Position numbers and translations under genes: made by a program
Shown: in pieces, positions 24,436 to 34,364 of the stretch
Position numbering within the stretch: position 1 is the stretch's first letter
Layout of the letters: each line of letters begins with the position of its first letter
Assembly: GCA_902781215.1 (NCBI GenBank)
Contig: CACZIO010000002.1
Span: forward strand, 32,180 to 96,179
Source: an uncultured Lachnospiraceae bacterium
GTDB taxonomy: Bacteria > Bacillota > Clostridia > Lachnospirales > Lachnospiraceae
Length of the DNA stretch: 64,000 nt
Reading direction: 5' to 3'
Notes under the pieces: model-generated
The model's database searches: none
Seen by the model: the letters and a program-made list of their open reading frames with translations, nothing else
Told to the model about the DNA's origin: nothing

Positions 24436-24671
24436 GCTGTAGAAAAACTGATGAGCATTTTTGCCATACGCCGGTTATCTGCAGTCTCTATGGACTTTGC
24501 CGGGACCGTGCAGGGACCATGCCTCCATACAGGGGACGTTGACAGCAAAAAGCTTTTACAGTAAAAAAGGAAGTATTCATCAGAAAGAATTCATCAGAAA
24601 AGAATCCATCAGGAAAAAGAAACAGTAAGAAAAACAGTAATAGAAGTAAAAACAGAAAGCGAAACATTTTT

Positions 24672-25469
24672 ATGCGATTTCAGAGTATTGCCAGCGGAAG
24701 CAGCGGCAATTGTATTTATGCGGGTTCCGACAACACACATCTGCTGATGGACGTCGGGATCAGCCGGAAAAGGACCAATGAAGCCCTTCACGGGATCGGC
24801 CTGGACCTCAAGGAGATCGACGGCATTTTCATCACGCACGAGCACAGCGACCATATATCAGGCCTGCCCGTCATCGCGAAGTATTCCTCCATGCCGATCT
24901 ATGCGACGAGGGGGACGATCGACGCGATCCGCAGGACCCCCAAGGGCGCGGCCATCGATCCGGACAGGTTTGTGTGCGTCCGCGCGGACGAGCCGGTCAC
25001 GGTCGGGGACCTCAGGGTTGACCCCATGCGCATCTCCCACGACGCGGCGGAGCCGGTGGGCTACAGGATCTATGACGGTGAGAAGAAGGCCTGCGTCTGC
25101 ACGGACCTGGGCTGCTACACGGACTACACCCTGCAGTGCCTGCAGGACTCCGACGTCCTCCTGATCGAGTCCAACCACGACATCAACATGCTCCAGGTCG
25201 GGCCCTATCCCTACCGCCTCAAACAGCGGATCCTGGGGGACCGGGGTCACCTGTCCAACGCCAGCAGCGGCCAGCTCCTGAGCAGGATCCTCAACAGCCA
25301 CCTGAAGGGGATCTTCCTGGGCCATCTGAGCCAGGAGAACAACCTGCCCGAGCTCGCCTTTGAGACCGTCCGCGTGGAGATCATGTTCTCGGAATCCGGC
25401 TACCATCCGGAGGACCTGCCCATCCAGGTCGCCCGCCGCAGCGCGCCGTCGGCCCTGGTGGAGTTCTGA
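24672..25469 (+). CDS. walJ: WalJ/YycJ-like metallo-beta-lactamase-fold hydrolase
   Basis: The 265-residue protein has FQSIASGSSGNC at the start and the metal-binding THEHSDHISG, followed by ISHDAAEPVGYRI, CTDLG and ESNHDINML, as in YycJ/WalJ proteins. In other Firmicutes these belong to the WalKR regulon and have been linked to nuclease activity and coordination of replication with cell division; no walKR genes are near here. The start has no strong ribosome site (GAAAGCGAAAC). The upstream 230 bases hold A-rich short repeats (CATCAGAAA, AACAGTAA) and no gene. The exact substrate is uncertain. Confidence 0.85.
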   Translation: MRFQSIASGSSGNCIYAGSDNTHLLMDVGISRKRTNEALHGIGLDLKEIDGIFITHEHSDHISGLPVIAKYSSMPIYATRGTIDAIRRTPKGAAIDPDRFVCVRADEPVTVGDLRVDPMRISHDAAEPVGYRIYDGEKKACVCTDLGCYTDYTLQCLQDSDVLLIESNHDINMLQVGPYPYRLKQRILGDRGHLSNASSGQLLSRILNSHLKGIFLGHLSQENNLPELAFETVRVEIMFSESGYHPEDLPIQVARRSAPSALVEF

Positions 25470-25555
25470 AACGGAAATGAGTCAGCCCGATGCGGACTGC
25501 ATCCGTATGTTTCCGGAATAAATCCCGGCATCATCGCAAACAGCCTGCAGATAAG

Positions 25556-25603
25556 GCAGGAAACAGTATACAGCCTTTGTAAGAGCAGAAAACAGTATAC
25601 AGC
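25556..25603 (+). repeat. 19-bp direct repeat before the ACT gene
   Basis: GCAGGAAACAGTATACAGC (25556-25574) and GCAGAAAACAGTATACAGC (25585-25603) differ at one base, repeat at 29 bp, and share a GTATAC palindrome. They end about 40 bases before the ACT gene start. Confidence 0.7.
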
Positions 25604-25644
25604 AGCCTATATAAGTACGAGAGACAGGAGGTTGAACTGATATT

Positions 25645-25920
25645 ATGAAAAGAGCTATCGTCACCGTTGTGGGAAAAGATACTGTCGGCATCATCGCTGC
25701 CGTCTGCACCTATCTGGCGGATAACAAGATCAATATCCTCGATATCTCCCAGACCATCGTCCAGGGATATTTCAACATGATGATGATCATTGACGTCACC
25801 GAGCCTGAGAAGCCCTTCGGCGTGATCGCGGACGAACTGGCCAGGATCGGTGAGGAGAAGATCGGCGTCCAGATCCGCTGCCAGAAGGAGGAGATCTTCA
25901 ACCTCATGCACCGTATCTGA
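25645..25920 (+). CDS. ACT-domain protein (UPF0237 family)
   Basis: A 91-residue single ACT domain: [24 protein letters not shown] at the start, then [21 protein letters not shown], the ligand-binding turn and second strand of GcvR-like ACT proteins. These small proteins nearly always sit before a UPF0210 gene, as here (34 bases to the next start). They are presumed to sense an amino acid and regulate the partner. AGGAGG lies about 13 bases before the ATG, a long but AT-rich spacing seen at other genes here. Confidence 0.9.
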   Translation: MKRAIVTVVGKDTVGIIAAVCTYLADNKINILDISQTIVQGYFNMMMIIDVTEPEKPFGVIADELARIGEEKIGVQIRCQKEEIFNLMHRI

Positions 25921-25954
25921 CACGCAGACCCGCGCTGAAATCTGGAGGAAAAAC

Positions 25955-27319
25955 ATGATCAATTTTGCTGAAGTTGCGGAAACCAACGCGATGATCGAAC
26001 GGGAAAACCTGGACGTGCGCACCATTACCATGGGCATCAGCCTGCTGGACTGCGCTGACAGCGACCTCGGCCGTTTCCGCACGAAAATATACGATAAGAT
26101 CACGACCAGCGCCGCCAACCTGGTCAGGACGGGAGAGGAGATCACAAAGGAATACGGGATCCCGATCGTCAACAAGCGGATCTCCATCACTCCCATCGCC
26201 ATTGCCGGCGGCAGTGCCTGCCGCTGCAGCGACGACTTTGTCACCATCGCAAAGACCCTCGACCGGGCGGCAAAGGAGGTCGGCGTCAACTTCCTGGGCG
26301 GCTACTCAGCTCTGGTCTCCAAGGGCATGACGGAGGCGGACCGGATGCTGATCGAGTCGATTCCGGATGCCCTGGCGCAGACCGACGTCGTCTGCTCCAG
26401 CGTCAATGTGGGCTCGACCAAGACCGGCATCGATATGGACGCGGTGCGCCTGATGGGCGCCGTGATCAAACGGACGGCGGAGCGCACGGCTGACCGCGAT
26501 TCCTTCGGCTGCGCCAAGCTGGTCGTCTTCTGCAACGCGCCGGACGACAACCCCTTCATGGCGGGCGCTTTCCACGGCGTCACCGAGGCCGACCGGATCC
26601 TCAATATCGGCGTCAGCGGCCCCGGCGTTGTCAAGCGGGCTCTGGAGAAGGTCCACGGCGAGGATTTTGAAGTCTTGTGCGAAACGGTCAAAAAGACAGC
26701 TTTCAAGGTTACCCGTGTCGGTCAACTGGTTGCCCGTGAGGCCTCCCGCAGACTCGGTGTTCCCTTCGGCATCATTGACCTGTCCCTGGCACCCACGCCC
26801 GCAGTCGGCGACAGCGTGGCGGATATCCTTTGCGAGATGGGCCTTGAATCTGCCGGCGCACCCGGCACGACGGCTGCCCTCGCCCTGTTGAACGACCAGG
26901 TCAAAAAAGGCGGTGTCATGGCGTCCTCCTATGTCGGCGGCCTCTCCGGCGCCTTTATCCCGGTCAGCGAGGACCGCGGCATGATCCACGCCGCGCAGAT
27001 CGGCGCCCTGACCCTGGAGAAGCTCGAGGCCATGACCTGCGTCTGCTCCGTCGGCCTGGATATGATCGCCATCCCCGGCGACACGAAGGAAACCACCATT
27101 GCCGGCATCATTGCGGACGAAATGGCCATCGGCATGATCAACCAGAAGACCACCGCTGTCCGCCTGATCCCCGTGATCGGCAAGGGCGTCGGCGAGATGG
27201 TCGACTTCGGCGGCCTTCTGGGCTACGCGCCGATCATTCCGGTCAACCGGTTCGGCTGCGATGAATTCGTCAACCGCCGCGGCCGCATCCCGGCACCCGT
27301 CCACAGTTTCAAGAACTGA
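25955..27319 (+). CDS. UPF0210 / DUF711 family protein
   Basis: A 454-residue protein of the UPF0210 (DUF711, PFL-fold) family. It starts [30 protein letters not shown], then has [30 protein letters not shown], a [13 protein letters not shown] segment and the C-terminal [23 protein letters not shown] that characterise it. The fold resembles glycyl-radical enzymes, but no radical glycine motif is seen and no activity is established. The start at 25955 is set by TCTGGAGG; the frame is open further upstream through the ACT gene. It forms a two-gene unit with the ACT protein. Confidence 0.93.
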   Translation: MINFAEVAETNAMIERENLDVRTITMGISLLDCADSDLGRFRTKIYDKITTSAANLVRTGEEITKEYGIPIVNKRISITPIAIAGGSACRCSDDFVTIAKTLDRAAKEVGVNFLGGYSALVSKGMTEADRMLIESIPDALAQTDVVCSSVNVGSTKTGIDMDAVRLMGAVIKRTAERTADRDSFGCAKLVVFCNAPDDNPFMAGAFHGVTEADRILNIGVSGPGVVKRALEKVHGEDFEVLCETVKKTAFKVTRVGQLVAREASRRLGVPFGIIDLSLAPTPAVGDSVADILCEMGLESAGAPGTTAALALLNDQVKKGGVMASSYVGGLSGAFIPVSEDRGMIHAAQIGALTLEKLEAMTCVCSVGLDMIAIPGDTKETTIAGIIADEMAIGMINQKTTAVRLIPVIGKGVGEMVDFGGLLGYAPIIPVNRFGCDEFVNRRGRIPAPVHSFKN

Positions 27320-27492
27320 GGCCCGCGGATGGTGATTTTGCACAATCTCTCCTTTTCTTTTTCGGCTCTTTGAATATGTTTTCGGAACTTTTTATACGAT
27401 ATAATCGTTCATGGATGTTTGCCTGTTTCAGGCTTTCAGAAGGATGACGGATGACCTGACGGCTGTCCGGCGCATGGGGTAATAAAAGGGAT

Positions 27493-27518
27493 ACCTGCGC
27501 ACTCCGTGCTTCGGCATG
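27493..27518. repeat. Small intergenic hairpin repeat, copy B
   Basis: ACCTGCGCACTCCGTGCTTCGGCATG matches copy A in length and ends in GGCATG; the next start is 52 bases downstream. The rest of 27320-27569 shows no gene. Confidence 0.55.
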
Positions 27519-27569
27519 GGGGATAAAGGAAACTATCGTGATCATGATTCAAGAAAGGCGGACGTACAC

Positions 27570-28553
27570 ATGGGTATGGAAAAAAAGTATGATGTGACTG
27601 CACTTGGCGAGCTGCTGATTGACTTCACCCAGAACGGAATCAGCGACCAGGGAAACAATCTCTTTGAGGCAAACCCGGGCGGAGCACCCTGCAATGTCCT
27701 TGCCATGCTGACAAAGGCGGGACGTAAGACCGCTTTCATCGGCAAGGTCGGCAATGACATGTTCGGCCGTATGCTCAAGGAGCGCGCGGCGGGAGAGGGC
27801 ATTGATATGACCGGTCTCGAGATGGACAACGATGTCCACACGACCCTGGCTTTTGTCGAGAAGCTCCCCAACGGCGACCGCGACTTTTCCTTCTACCGCA
27901 AGCCCGGTGCTGACATCATGCTGACAAAGGACGAAGTGGAAAAACACGCCGACCTGATCGAGGGCGCAAAGATCTTCCACATCGGCACCCTGTCCATGAC
28001 TGATGACGAGGTCGAGAAGGCAACGAAGGAAGCCATCAAGATCGCGAAGAAGGCCGGCTGCATCATCTCCTTTGATCCCAACCTTCGTCCCCCTCTCTGG
28101 TCCAGCGAAGAGAAGGCCAAGGAGAAGATCGCATGGGGACTGTCCCAGTGCGATGTACTCAAAATCTCGGACAATGAGATCACCTTTATGACCGGTGAGG
28201 AGGACCTCGACAAGGGCATTCAGATGATCATCGACGAATACAAGATTCCGCTTGTCTTCGCCACCTACGGCCCCGACGGCTCCAAGGCCTATTTCAAGGG
28301 CATCGAGGCTTTTGAACCCGGCTTCCTGAACCCGAATACCATCGAGACCACCGGTGCGGGCGACACCTTCTGTGCCAGTGCCCTCCACCACGTCCTCAAA
28401 TACGGCCTCGACGGCTTCGATGAGGCAAAGCTCCACGAGCTCCTCACCTTCGCCAATGCAGCCGCCTCCCTGGTCACCACCAAGAAGGGCGCCCTCTGCG
28501 TCATGCCGACCGTGGACGAAGTGCAGGCTTACATCAAGGAATCCGGCAGGTAA
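27570..28553 (+). CDS. PfkB-family carbohydrate kinase, probable fructokinase
   Basis: Phosphorylates a sugar, most likely fructose to fructose-6-phosphate. The 327-residue protein has ALGELLIDFT at the start, the PfkB signature GGAPCNVLAMLTKAG, GKVGNDMFGR, DPNLRPPLWSS typical of fructokinases, and the C-terminal catalytic signature TTGAGDTFCASAL with the base aspartate. The ATG at 27570 follows AGAAAGGCGG; 27576 is a possible second start. No sugar transporter is adjacent and a terminator follows, so it is a single-gene unit. Substrate specificity is inferred from resemblance. Confidence 0.9.
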   Translation: MGMEKKYDVTALGELLIDFTQNGISDQGNNLFEANPGGAPCNVLAMLTKAGRKTAFIGKVGNDMFGRMLKERAAGEGIDMTGLEMDNDVHTTLAFVEKLPNGDRDFSFYRKPGADIMLTKDEVEKHADLIEGAKIFHIGTLSMTDDEVEKATKEAIKIAKKAGCIISFDPNLRPPLWSSEEKAKEKIAWGLSQCDVLKISDNEITFMTGEEDLDKGIQMIIDEYKIPLVFATYGPDGSKAYFKGIEAFEPGFLNPNTIETTGAGDTFCASALHHVLKYGLDGFDEAKLHELLTFANAAASLVTTKKGALCVMPTVDEVQAYIKESGR

Positions 28554-28592
28554 GATTCGGCAGTTCAGACCGGAAACAATTTGTAACACAAC

Positions 28593-28627
28593 GAGGCCGG
28601 AGCCCATAGGGCTCCGGCCTCTTGCCG
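28593..28627. terminator. Intrinsic terminator between fructokinase and pycA
   Basis: GAGGCCGGAGCCC, loop ATA, GGGCTCCGGCCTC: a perfect 13-bp stem followed by TTGCCGTTT. It lies in the convergent gap and may serve both genes. Confidence 0.85.
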
Positions 28628-28681
28628 TTTACGTATATCGTCACATGTGTGATCCATCGGGACATACGTCCCGGTCGATGA

Positions 28682-31600
28682 TTACTCGATCCGCATCAAC
28701 AGTTGTCCGCCCTTGACGGTGTCGCCCTCGGAGACCAGGATCTCCTTGACGGTACCGGCCATGCGGGCGCTGGTCGCGGTCTCCATCTTCATGGCCTCGA
28801 TGGTGATGACGGTCTGGCCTTCTTCGACGGTATCGCCGACCTTGACGTTGATCTGGGCGACGGCACCGGGGATGGAGGCGCCGATCTCACCCTTGTTCTC
28901 GGGATCAGCCATGGCGACCTTGACGATGTGCTTCTGGGCCTCGGGATCCGGAACCTTGACCTCGCGGCGGATGCCGTTGAGCTCAAAGGAGACGGTCCGC
29001 ATGCCGTCCTTGTCTACTTCACCGGGCCCCAGGTACTTGATGACCAGGGTCTGGCCGTCGGCGATGTTGACCTTGTTGGTCTCACCGATGGTCATGCCGT
29101 GGAAAAAGACGTGGCTGCCCAGACGCATGATGTAGCCGTACTGCTCGCGGTTCTTGCAGAACTCCTTGTAGACCTTGGGATAGAGGCCGTAGGAGAGAAC
29201 GGAACGCCAGGTCTGGTCGGGATGGAACTCGGAAATCTCCTGGCGGAGCTTGTCGAAGTCGACGGGCTCGAGCAGTTCGCCGGGACGGCAGGTGATGGCC
29301 TCCTTGCCCTTAAGGACGACTTCCTGGAGGTCCTTGGGGAAGCCCCAGGCGGGCTGGCCCATCATGCCGGAGAAGTAGGTGATGGCGGAATCCGGGAATG
29401 CCAGATCTTTGCCCTTCTCTATGATATTCTCGGGGGTCAGGTCGTTCTGGGTCATGAAGATCGCCATGTCGCCCACCATCTTGGAGGAAGGGGTGACCTT
29501 GGTGATGCCGCCCAGCATCTGGTCGACCTTGCGGTAGTTTTCCTTGACTTCGGTGAAGCGCTGGCCCAGGCCCATGCTCTCAACCTGCGGCTTGAGGTTG
29601 GTGTACTGCCCGCCGGGGATCTCATAGCGGTAGATATCCGTGGCGGGACTCTTGATGCCGCCCTCAAAAGCATTGTAGCGCAGGCGGACATCTGCCCAGT
29701 AGTCGGTCAGATACTGGAGCTGATCGAGGTCGAGACCCGTGTCTCTGGGCTGGCCCTGGAGCGCGGCGACGACCGCGTTCATGGACGGATTGGAGGTCAG
29801 AGACGACATGGAGGAGATCGCGCAGTCGACGACGTCGACGCCGGCCTCGGCCGCCATCAGGTAGGTTGCCACCTGGTTGCCGGAGGTGTCGTGGGTGTGC
29901 AGGTGGATCGGAATGCCGATCTCCTGCTTGAGGGTGGAGACCAGCTTCCTGGCCGCGTAGGGCTTGAGCAGGCCTGCCATGTCCTTGATTGCCAGCATGT
30001 GGGCGCCGCGGCGCTCCAGTTCCTTGGCCATGTCGACATAGTATTTCAGCGTGTACTTGTCGTTCTTGGGATCCAGGATGTCGCCGGTATAGCAGACCGT
30101 GGCCTCCAGGATCTTGTTCTGGTTGAGGACCTCGTCCATTGCGACGGACATGCCCTCGATCCAGTTGAGGGAGTCGAACACGCGGAAGACGTCGATGCCG
30201 CTCTTGGCGGAGGCCTTGATGAACTCGCGGATCAGGTTGTCTGGATAGTTGGTGTAGCCGACCGCGTTGGAGCCGCGCAGCAGCATCTGCAGGAGGAGGT
30301 TGGGAGCCTTCTCACGGATGATGTCCAGGCGCTCCCAGGGTGACTCATGCAGGAATCGGTAGGCTACGTCGAAGGTCGCGCCGCCCCAGCACTCCAGGGA
30401 GAAGGCGTCGGCCAGGATCTCGGAGGTGCCGTCCATGCCCTTGACGATGTCGCGGGTGCGGACACGGGTGCCCAGCAGGGACTGGTGGGCGTCGCGGCAG
30501 GTGGTGTCGGTGATCAGAAGCTTCTGCTGCTTCTTGACCCACTTGGCGACTTCCTCGGGTCCCTTGGCGTCCAGCATCTGCTTGAGGCCCATCCGGCGGT
30601 TGCCGGTGACGGGAGGGAATCTCGGAGGCTCATAGACGAAGTTGGCGCTGTTCTCGGCGATCGAGCGCTCCGCGATGTAGGTGAGCATCTTGGTCGCGCG
30701 GTCCTCGCCGCCCTGGATCTCAAAGAGGGAGGGCGTCTCGTCGATGAACTTGGTGTAGCACTTGCCCTCCTGGAAGGTCTCGTTGCGCAGGACGTTGGTG
30801 ATGAAGGCGATGTTGGTCTTGACGCCGCGCACGTGGACTTCGCGGATGGCGCGCAGGGCCTTGCGGCAGACACCCTTGAAGGTGCGGTCCCAGGAGGTGA
30901 CCTTGACCAGCAGGGAGTCGTAGTAAGGGGAGATGATGGCGCCTGTGCCGGCAGTCGCCTCGTCCATGCGGATACCGAAGCCGCCGGAGACGCGGTAGCC
31001 GGTGATCCGGCCCGTGTCGGGCGCGAAGTTATTGGTGGGATCCTCGGTCGTCACGCGGCACTGGATGGCGAAGCCGTCCAGCTTGAGGTCGGACTGCTTT
31101 TTGATGCCGATACGGTCATCGGAGAGCGGAGCACCCTCGGCGACCAGGATCTGGGCGCGCACGAGGTCGACGCCCGTGACCATCTCGGTGACGGTGTGCT
31201 CGACCTGGATGCGGGGATTCATTTCAATAAAGTAGTAGTTCTCGTCCTTGTCGACCAGGAACTCCAGGGTACCGGCGTTGGTGTAGCCGACGTGCTTTGT
31301 GATCGCGACGGCATCGCGGTAGAGCTTTTCCTTGACCTCCTGGGAGACGGAGAAGGCGGGCGTGAACTCGACGACCTTCTGATAGCGGCGCTGCAGGGAG
31401 CAGTCGCGCTCGAAGAGGTGGGCGACATTGCCGTGCTCGTCGGCCAGGACCTGGACCTCGATGTGCTTGGGGTTGACCAGGAATTTCTCCATAAAGATGT
31501 CGTCATTGCCGAAAGCCTTGATGGCCTCTGCCTTGACCAGGTCGAAGTTGATGCCGACTTCCTCGACATTGTCGCAGCGGCGCATACCGCGTCCGCCGCC

Positions 31601-32095
31601 GCCGGCTGCTGCCTTGAGGATGACCGGGAAACCGAATTCCATGGCCAGCTTCTGGGCCTCTTCGCGGCTCGCGAGCGGCTCTTTGGTGCCGGGTGTCGTG
31701 GGCACGTTGCAGTCGATGGCCATCTGCTTGGCGCTCAGCTTGTCGCCCATCATGTCCAGGATCTCGGACTTGGGACCGATGAACTTGATGCCGGCCTGCT
31801 CGCAGGCGCGGGCGAACTCACCGTTTTCGGACAGGAAGCCGTAGCCGGGGTGGATCGCGTCGCAGTCATGCATGCGCGCCAGCTCGATGATCCTGGGAAT
31901 ATTGAGATAGGCACCCAGCGGGCTCTCGTTCTCACCGATCAGATAGGACTCATCCGCTGCGGTACGGAATGCCGAGTAGGTGTCCTCGTTGGAATAGATC
32001 GCAACTGTCTGCAGTCCCAGATCGTGACAGGCGCGGAAGATTCGCATGGCGATCTCGCCGCGGTTGGCGACCAGGACTTTTTTGAATTTAGCCAT
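28682..32095 (-). CDS. pyc: Pyruvate carboxylase
   Basis: Biotin-dependent, ATP-driven carboxylation of pyruvate to oxaloacetate. The 1137-residue chain has the full single-polypeptide order: biotin carboxylase (ANRGEIAMRIFRACHDLG at the start; ATP-grasp loop KAAAGGGGRGMR; FIEMNPRIQVEHTVTE), carboxyltransferase (DTTCRDAHQSLLGTRVR, VFRVFDSLNW, THDTSGNQ), and a C-terminal biotinyl domain with EAMKMET. AAGGAGG precedes the ATG at 32095. It is transcribed alone. Together with citrate synthase it supplies the oxaloacetate branch. Confidence 0.97.
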   Translation of the reverse strand: MAKFKKVLVANRGEIAMRIFRACHDLGLQTVAIYSNEDTYSAFRTAADESYLIGENESPLGAYLNIPRIIELARMHDCDAIHPGYGFLSENGEFARACEQAGIKFIGPKSEILDMMGDKLSAKQMAIDCNVPTTPGTKEPLASREEAQKLAMEFGFPVILKAAAGGGGRGMRRCDNVEEVGINFDLVKAEAIKAFGNDDIFMEKFLVNPKHIEVQVLADEHGNVAHLFERDCSLQRRYQKVVEFTPAFSVSQEVKEKLYRDAVAITKHVGYTNAGTLEFLVDKDENYYFIEMNPRIQVEHTVTEMVTGVDLVRAQILVAEGAPLSDDRIGIKKQSDLKLDGFAIQCRVTTEDPTNNFAPDTGRITGYRVSGGFGIRMDEATAGTGAIISPYYDSLLVKVTSWDRTFKGVCRKALRAIREVHVRGVKTNIAFITNVLRNETFQEGKCYTKFIDETPSLFEIQGGEDRATKMLTYIAERSIAENSANFVYEPPRFPPVTGNRRMGLKQMLDAKGPEEVAKWVKKQQKLLITDTTCRDAHQSLLGTRVRTRDIVKGMDGTSEILADAFSLECWGGATFDVAYRFLHESPWERLDIIREKAPNLLLQMLLRGSNAVGYTNYPDNLIREFIKASAKSGIDVFRVFDSLNWIEGMSVAMDEVLNQNKILEATVCYTGDILDPKNDKYTLKYYVDMAKELERRGAHMLAIKDMAGLLKPYAARKLVSTLKQEIGIPIHLHTHDTSGNQVATYLMAAEAGVDVVDCAISSMSSLTSNPSMNAVVAALQGQPRDTGLDLDQLQYLTDYWADVRLRYNAFEGGIKSPATDIYRYEIPGGQYTNLKPQVESMGLGQRFTEVKENYRKVDQMLGGITKVTPSSKMVGDMAIFMTQNDLTPENIIEKGKDLAFPDSAITYFSGMMGQPAWGFPKDLQEVVLKGKEAITCRPGELLEPVDFDKLRQEISEFHPDQTWRSVLSYGLYPKVYKEFCKNREQYGYIMRLGSHVFFHGMTIGETNKVNIADGQTLVIKYLGPGEVDKDGMRTVSFELNGIRREVKVPDPEAQKHIVKVAMADPENKGEIGASIPGAVAQINVKVGDTVEEGQTVITIEAMKMETATSARMAGTVKEILVSEGDTVKGGQLLMRIE

Positions 32096-32807
32096 TCATC
32101 CCTCCTTACTAAAAAAGCATTATTGTTCCCGTGGAAAAGTATTAAGATATACGCCTGTATGAAACGTCAGCGTTCTCCGATACTTTTCCATATGTCCGCG
32201 AAAATACAGAATCAACAGAACCTGCCTGCGGATCCTGCGCGCCGGCATCTTCAGCCCCCGATGAAGGTCCCGCCGCCGGGTCCCGGGAACGCACAGTACA
32301 GCACCTGTAAATGCGTATCGGAAACCGGTTTTTACGCACAAAAAAATTAACTACATAATTTATTATAGCTTGTTAAATTTCAAATAAAATCCGAAAACTG
32401 CCTGTATTTAGTACAAAAAAACAGACAGACTGAAAAATGGCGGAAAAGACGGCCTGTAATTTGAGATTTCGAATTTACTGTTTCACATTGATGGTTTCAA
32501 AGCGGCCGGCTGTCGGGGCTGATTGTGCGCTTTTTCAGAGGATCAGGCGGATTTCCCATAAAAAGTGTGCAGATTGCAATATAAATTGGGGCTGCGGCTG
32601 TAAGTATTGCCATAAAAAATGCGGATTCAGACAAAAAACTTGTGCAAAAAAGATGGCGATTCACACATTTATACATATTTAACAGACATGATTCTATTCA
32701 TTCTTCCCTATTTTCATTTTACCATGTTTTTGTTATCAACGGCTTCGTGTCCAGACGGAGCGGAATTGTTCCGCAGTGCTTCGCACTGCAGAAAAGGAGG
32801 AAGTTTT
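32096..32807. other. Divergent promoter region of pyc and the sugar transporter
   Basis: A 712-base A+T-rich gap without a convincing gene. A TATAAT on the minus strand (32362-32367) with a weak -35 could start pyc with a long leader. Immediately before the ribosome site of the binding-protein gene, GCAGTGC (32773-32779), loop TTC, GCACTGC (32783-32789) forms a hairpin. No riboswitch consensus is recognised. Confidence 0.45.
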
Positions 32808-34148
32808 ATGAAAATGAAGAAAGTAGCGGCTCTTGCGCTCGCGGCAGTCATGGCACTTTCCCTGGCGGCCTGCGGCGGTGGCAGCTCATCCGGCGGCAGC
32901 TCTTCGGGCGGCGATTCCGGTTCCTCGTCCGGTGGCTCCAACGCGCTGACGATCAACATCTGGGATTCCAACCAGCAGGCCGGCCTGCAGCAGATCGTGG
33001 ATGAGTGGTCGGCCGAGTCCGGCGTCTCTGCCAAGATCGAAGTTGTCGACTGGGACAACTACTGGACCCTGCTCGAGGCAGGCGCCTCCGGCGGCACCAT
33101 GCCCGATGTCTTCTGGATGCACTCCAACACAGCCCAGATGTACATGGAAAACGATATCCTGCTCGACCTCGATCCCTATATCGAGAAGGATGAGACCATG
33201 GATCTGAGCAAGTACTATCAGGGTATTGTCGATCTGTACACCAGAAGCGACGGCAAGCACTTCGCGATCCCGAAGGACCACGACACCATCGCTCTTCTCT
33301 ACAACAAGGCCATCTTTGATCAGTACGGTGTCGACTATCCGACCGCTGACTGGACATGGGAGGATATGTACGAGGCAGCCAAGAAGATCACCGAGGGTTC
33401 CAACGGCGATGTCTACGGCCTGGCCATGAATACCTCCAACAACCAGGACGGCTGGTACAACCTGGTCTATGATTACGGCGGAACCATCGTCGGCGAGGAC
33501 CACAAGACCTCCACCATCGGCTCCGCGGAAGGCAAGGCCGGCATGGAAATGGTCCGCAAGCTCCTCTCTGTCGGCGCTCCCCAGTCTGTCGTTGCCGAGA
33601 CCGGCACCGACTCCCTGTTCCAGTCCGGCAAGTGCGCAATGATCACACAGGGCTCCTGGATGATCAACAGCTTCTACAAGGCTGAGAATCACGCTGATTA
33701 CTACTGGGCACTTCTTCCCTACGCGGATGTCAACGGCAACGGCCAGTGCGACGACGGCGAGCGTCAGTCCTGCTACAACGGCCTCGGCTGGGCAGCCAGC
33801 GCAGGCACCGCCAATCCCGATGCATGCTACAGCTTGATCTCCTACCTCTGCTCCGAGGAAGCGCAGAAGAAGCAGGCCGAGCTCGGTGTCACCATGGCCG
33901 GTATGGAAGGCATGTCCGAGGCATTCGGCAATGCGTTCGAAGGCATGGATGTCTCCCCCTTCATCGAGATGGAGGACTTCAAGCTCTACTTCCGCCCTTA
34001 CTCCAGAAATACCACTGTCTGGGAGGACAAGATCCAGCAGGCAGGCGCTTTCCTGGATGCATGGCAGAATCCGGATGACCCGGCAGTCATGGAGAAGGCC
34101 TGCGACAATGCGCAGAAGATCATCGACGACGCGATCGCTCAGGAATAA
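32808..34148 (+). CDS. Sugar ABC transporter substrate-binding lipoprotein (CUT1)
   Basis: A 446-residue extracellular solute-binding protein family 1. It has a lipoprotein signal ending LSLAACGGG (lipidated Cys near residue 23), a Ser/Gly linker, then LTINIWDSNQQAGLQQIVDEW and later AIPKDHDTIALLYNKAIFDQYG and MITQGSWMINSF, typical of carbohydrate-binding members. AAAAGGAGG precedes the ATG at 32808. Two permease genes follow, with no ATPase gene, as is usual in Firmicutes that share an MsmK-type ATPase. The sugar is not predictable from sequence alone. Confidence 0.93.
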   Translation: MKMKKVAALALAAVMALSLAACGGGSSSGGSSSGGDSGSSSGGSNALTINIWDSNQQAGLQQIVDEWSAESGVSAKIEVVDWDNYWTLLEAGASGGTMPDVFWMHSNTAQMYMENDILLDLDPYIEKDETMDLSKYYQGIVDLYTRSDGKHFAIPKDHDTIALLYNKAIFDQYGVDYPTADWTWEDMYEAAKKITEGSNGDVYGLAMNTSNNQDGWYNLVYDYGGTIVGEDHKTSTIGSAEGKAGMEMVRKLLSVGAPQSVVAETGTDSLFQSGKCAMITQGSWMINSFYKAENHADYYWALLPYADVNGNGQCDDGERQSCYNGLGWAASAGTANPDACYSLISYLCSEEAQKKQAELGVTMAGMEGMSEAFGNAFEGMDVSPFIEMEDFKLYFRPYSRNTTVWEDKIQQAGAFLDAWQNPDDPAVMEKACDNAQKIIDDAIAQE

Positions 34149-34309
34149 TTCTCTACTTCCTGCAGAATGCTTCGTTGAAAAATCTTCAGACACATGCAGG
34201 ACAGGTGCTGCAGCCCCTGCGGACAGCATGGTCTGAAAAGACTTGGAAGGACGGAGCAGAGAAATGAAACGCTCTGCTGCAGTTCCTGATCACTTTGGGA
34301 TGTACCCCC

Positions 34310-34339
34310 GCGCCGCACCGGCTCCGCCAGGTGCGGCGC
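34310..34339 (+). promoter_or_regulatory. Intercistronic hairpin between binding protein and permease
   Basis: GCGCCGCACC (34310-34319) and GGTGCGGCGC (34330-34339) form a perfect 10-bp stem with no T tract, just before the permease ribosome site. Such stems commonly stabilise the abundant binding-protein part of the transcript or reduce read-through. Confidence 0.6.
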
Positions 34340-34364
34340 AGGGATATTCCTGACAGGAGGGAGC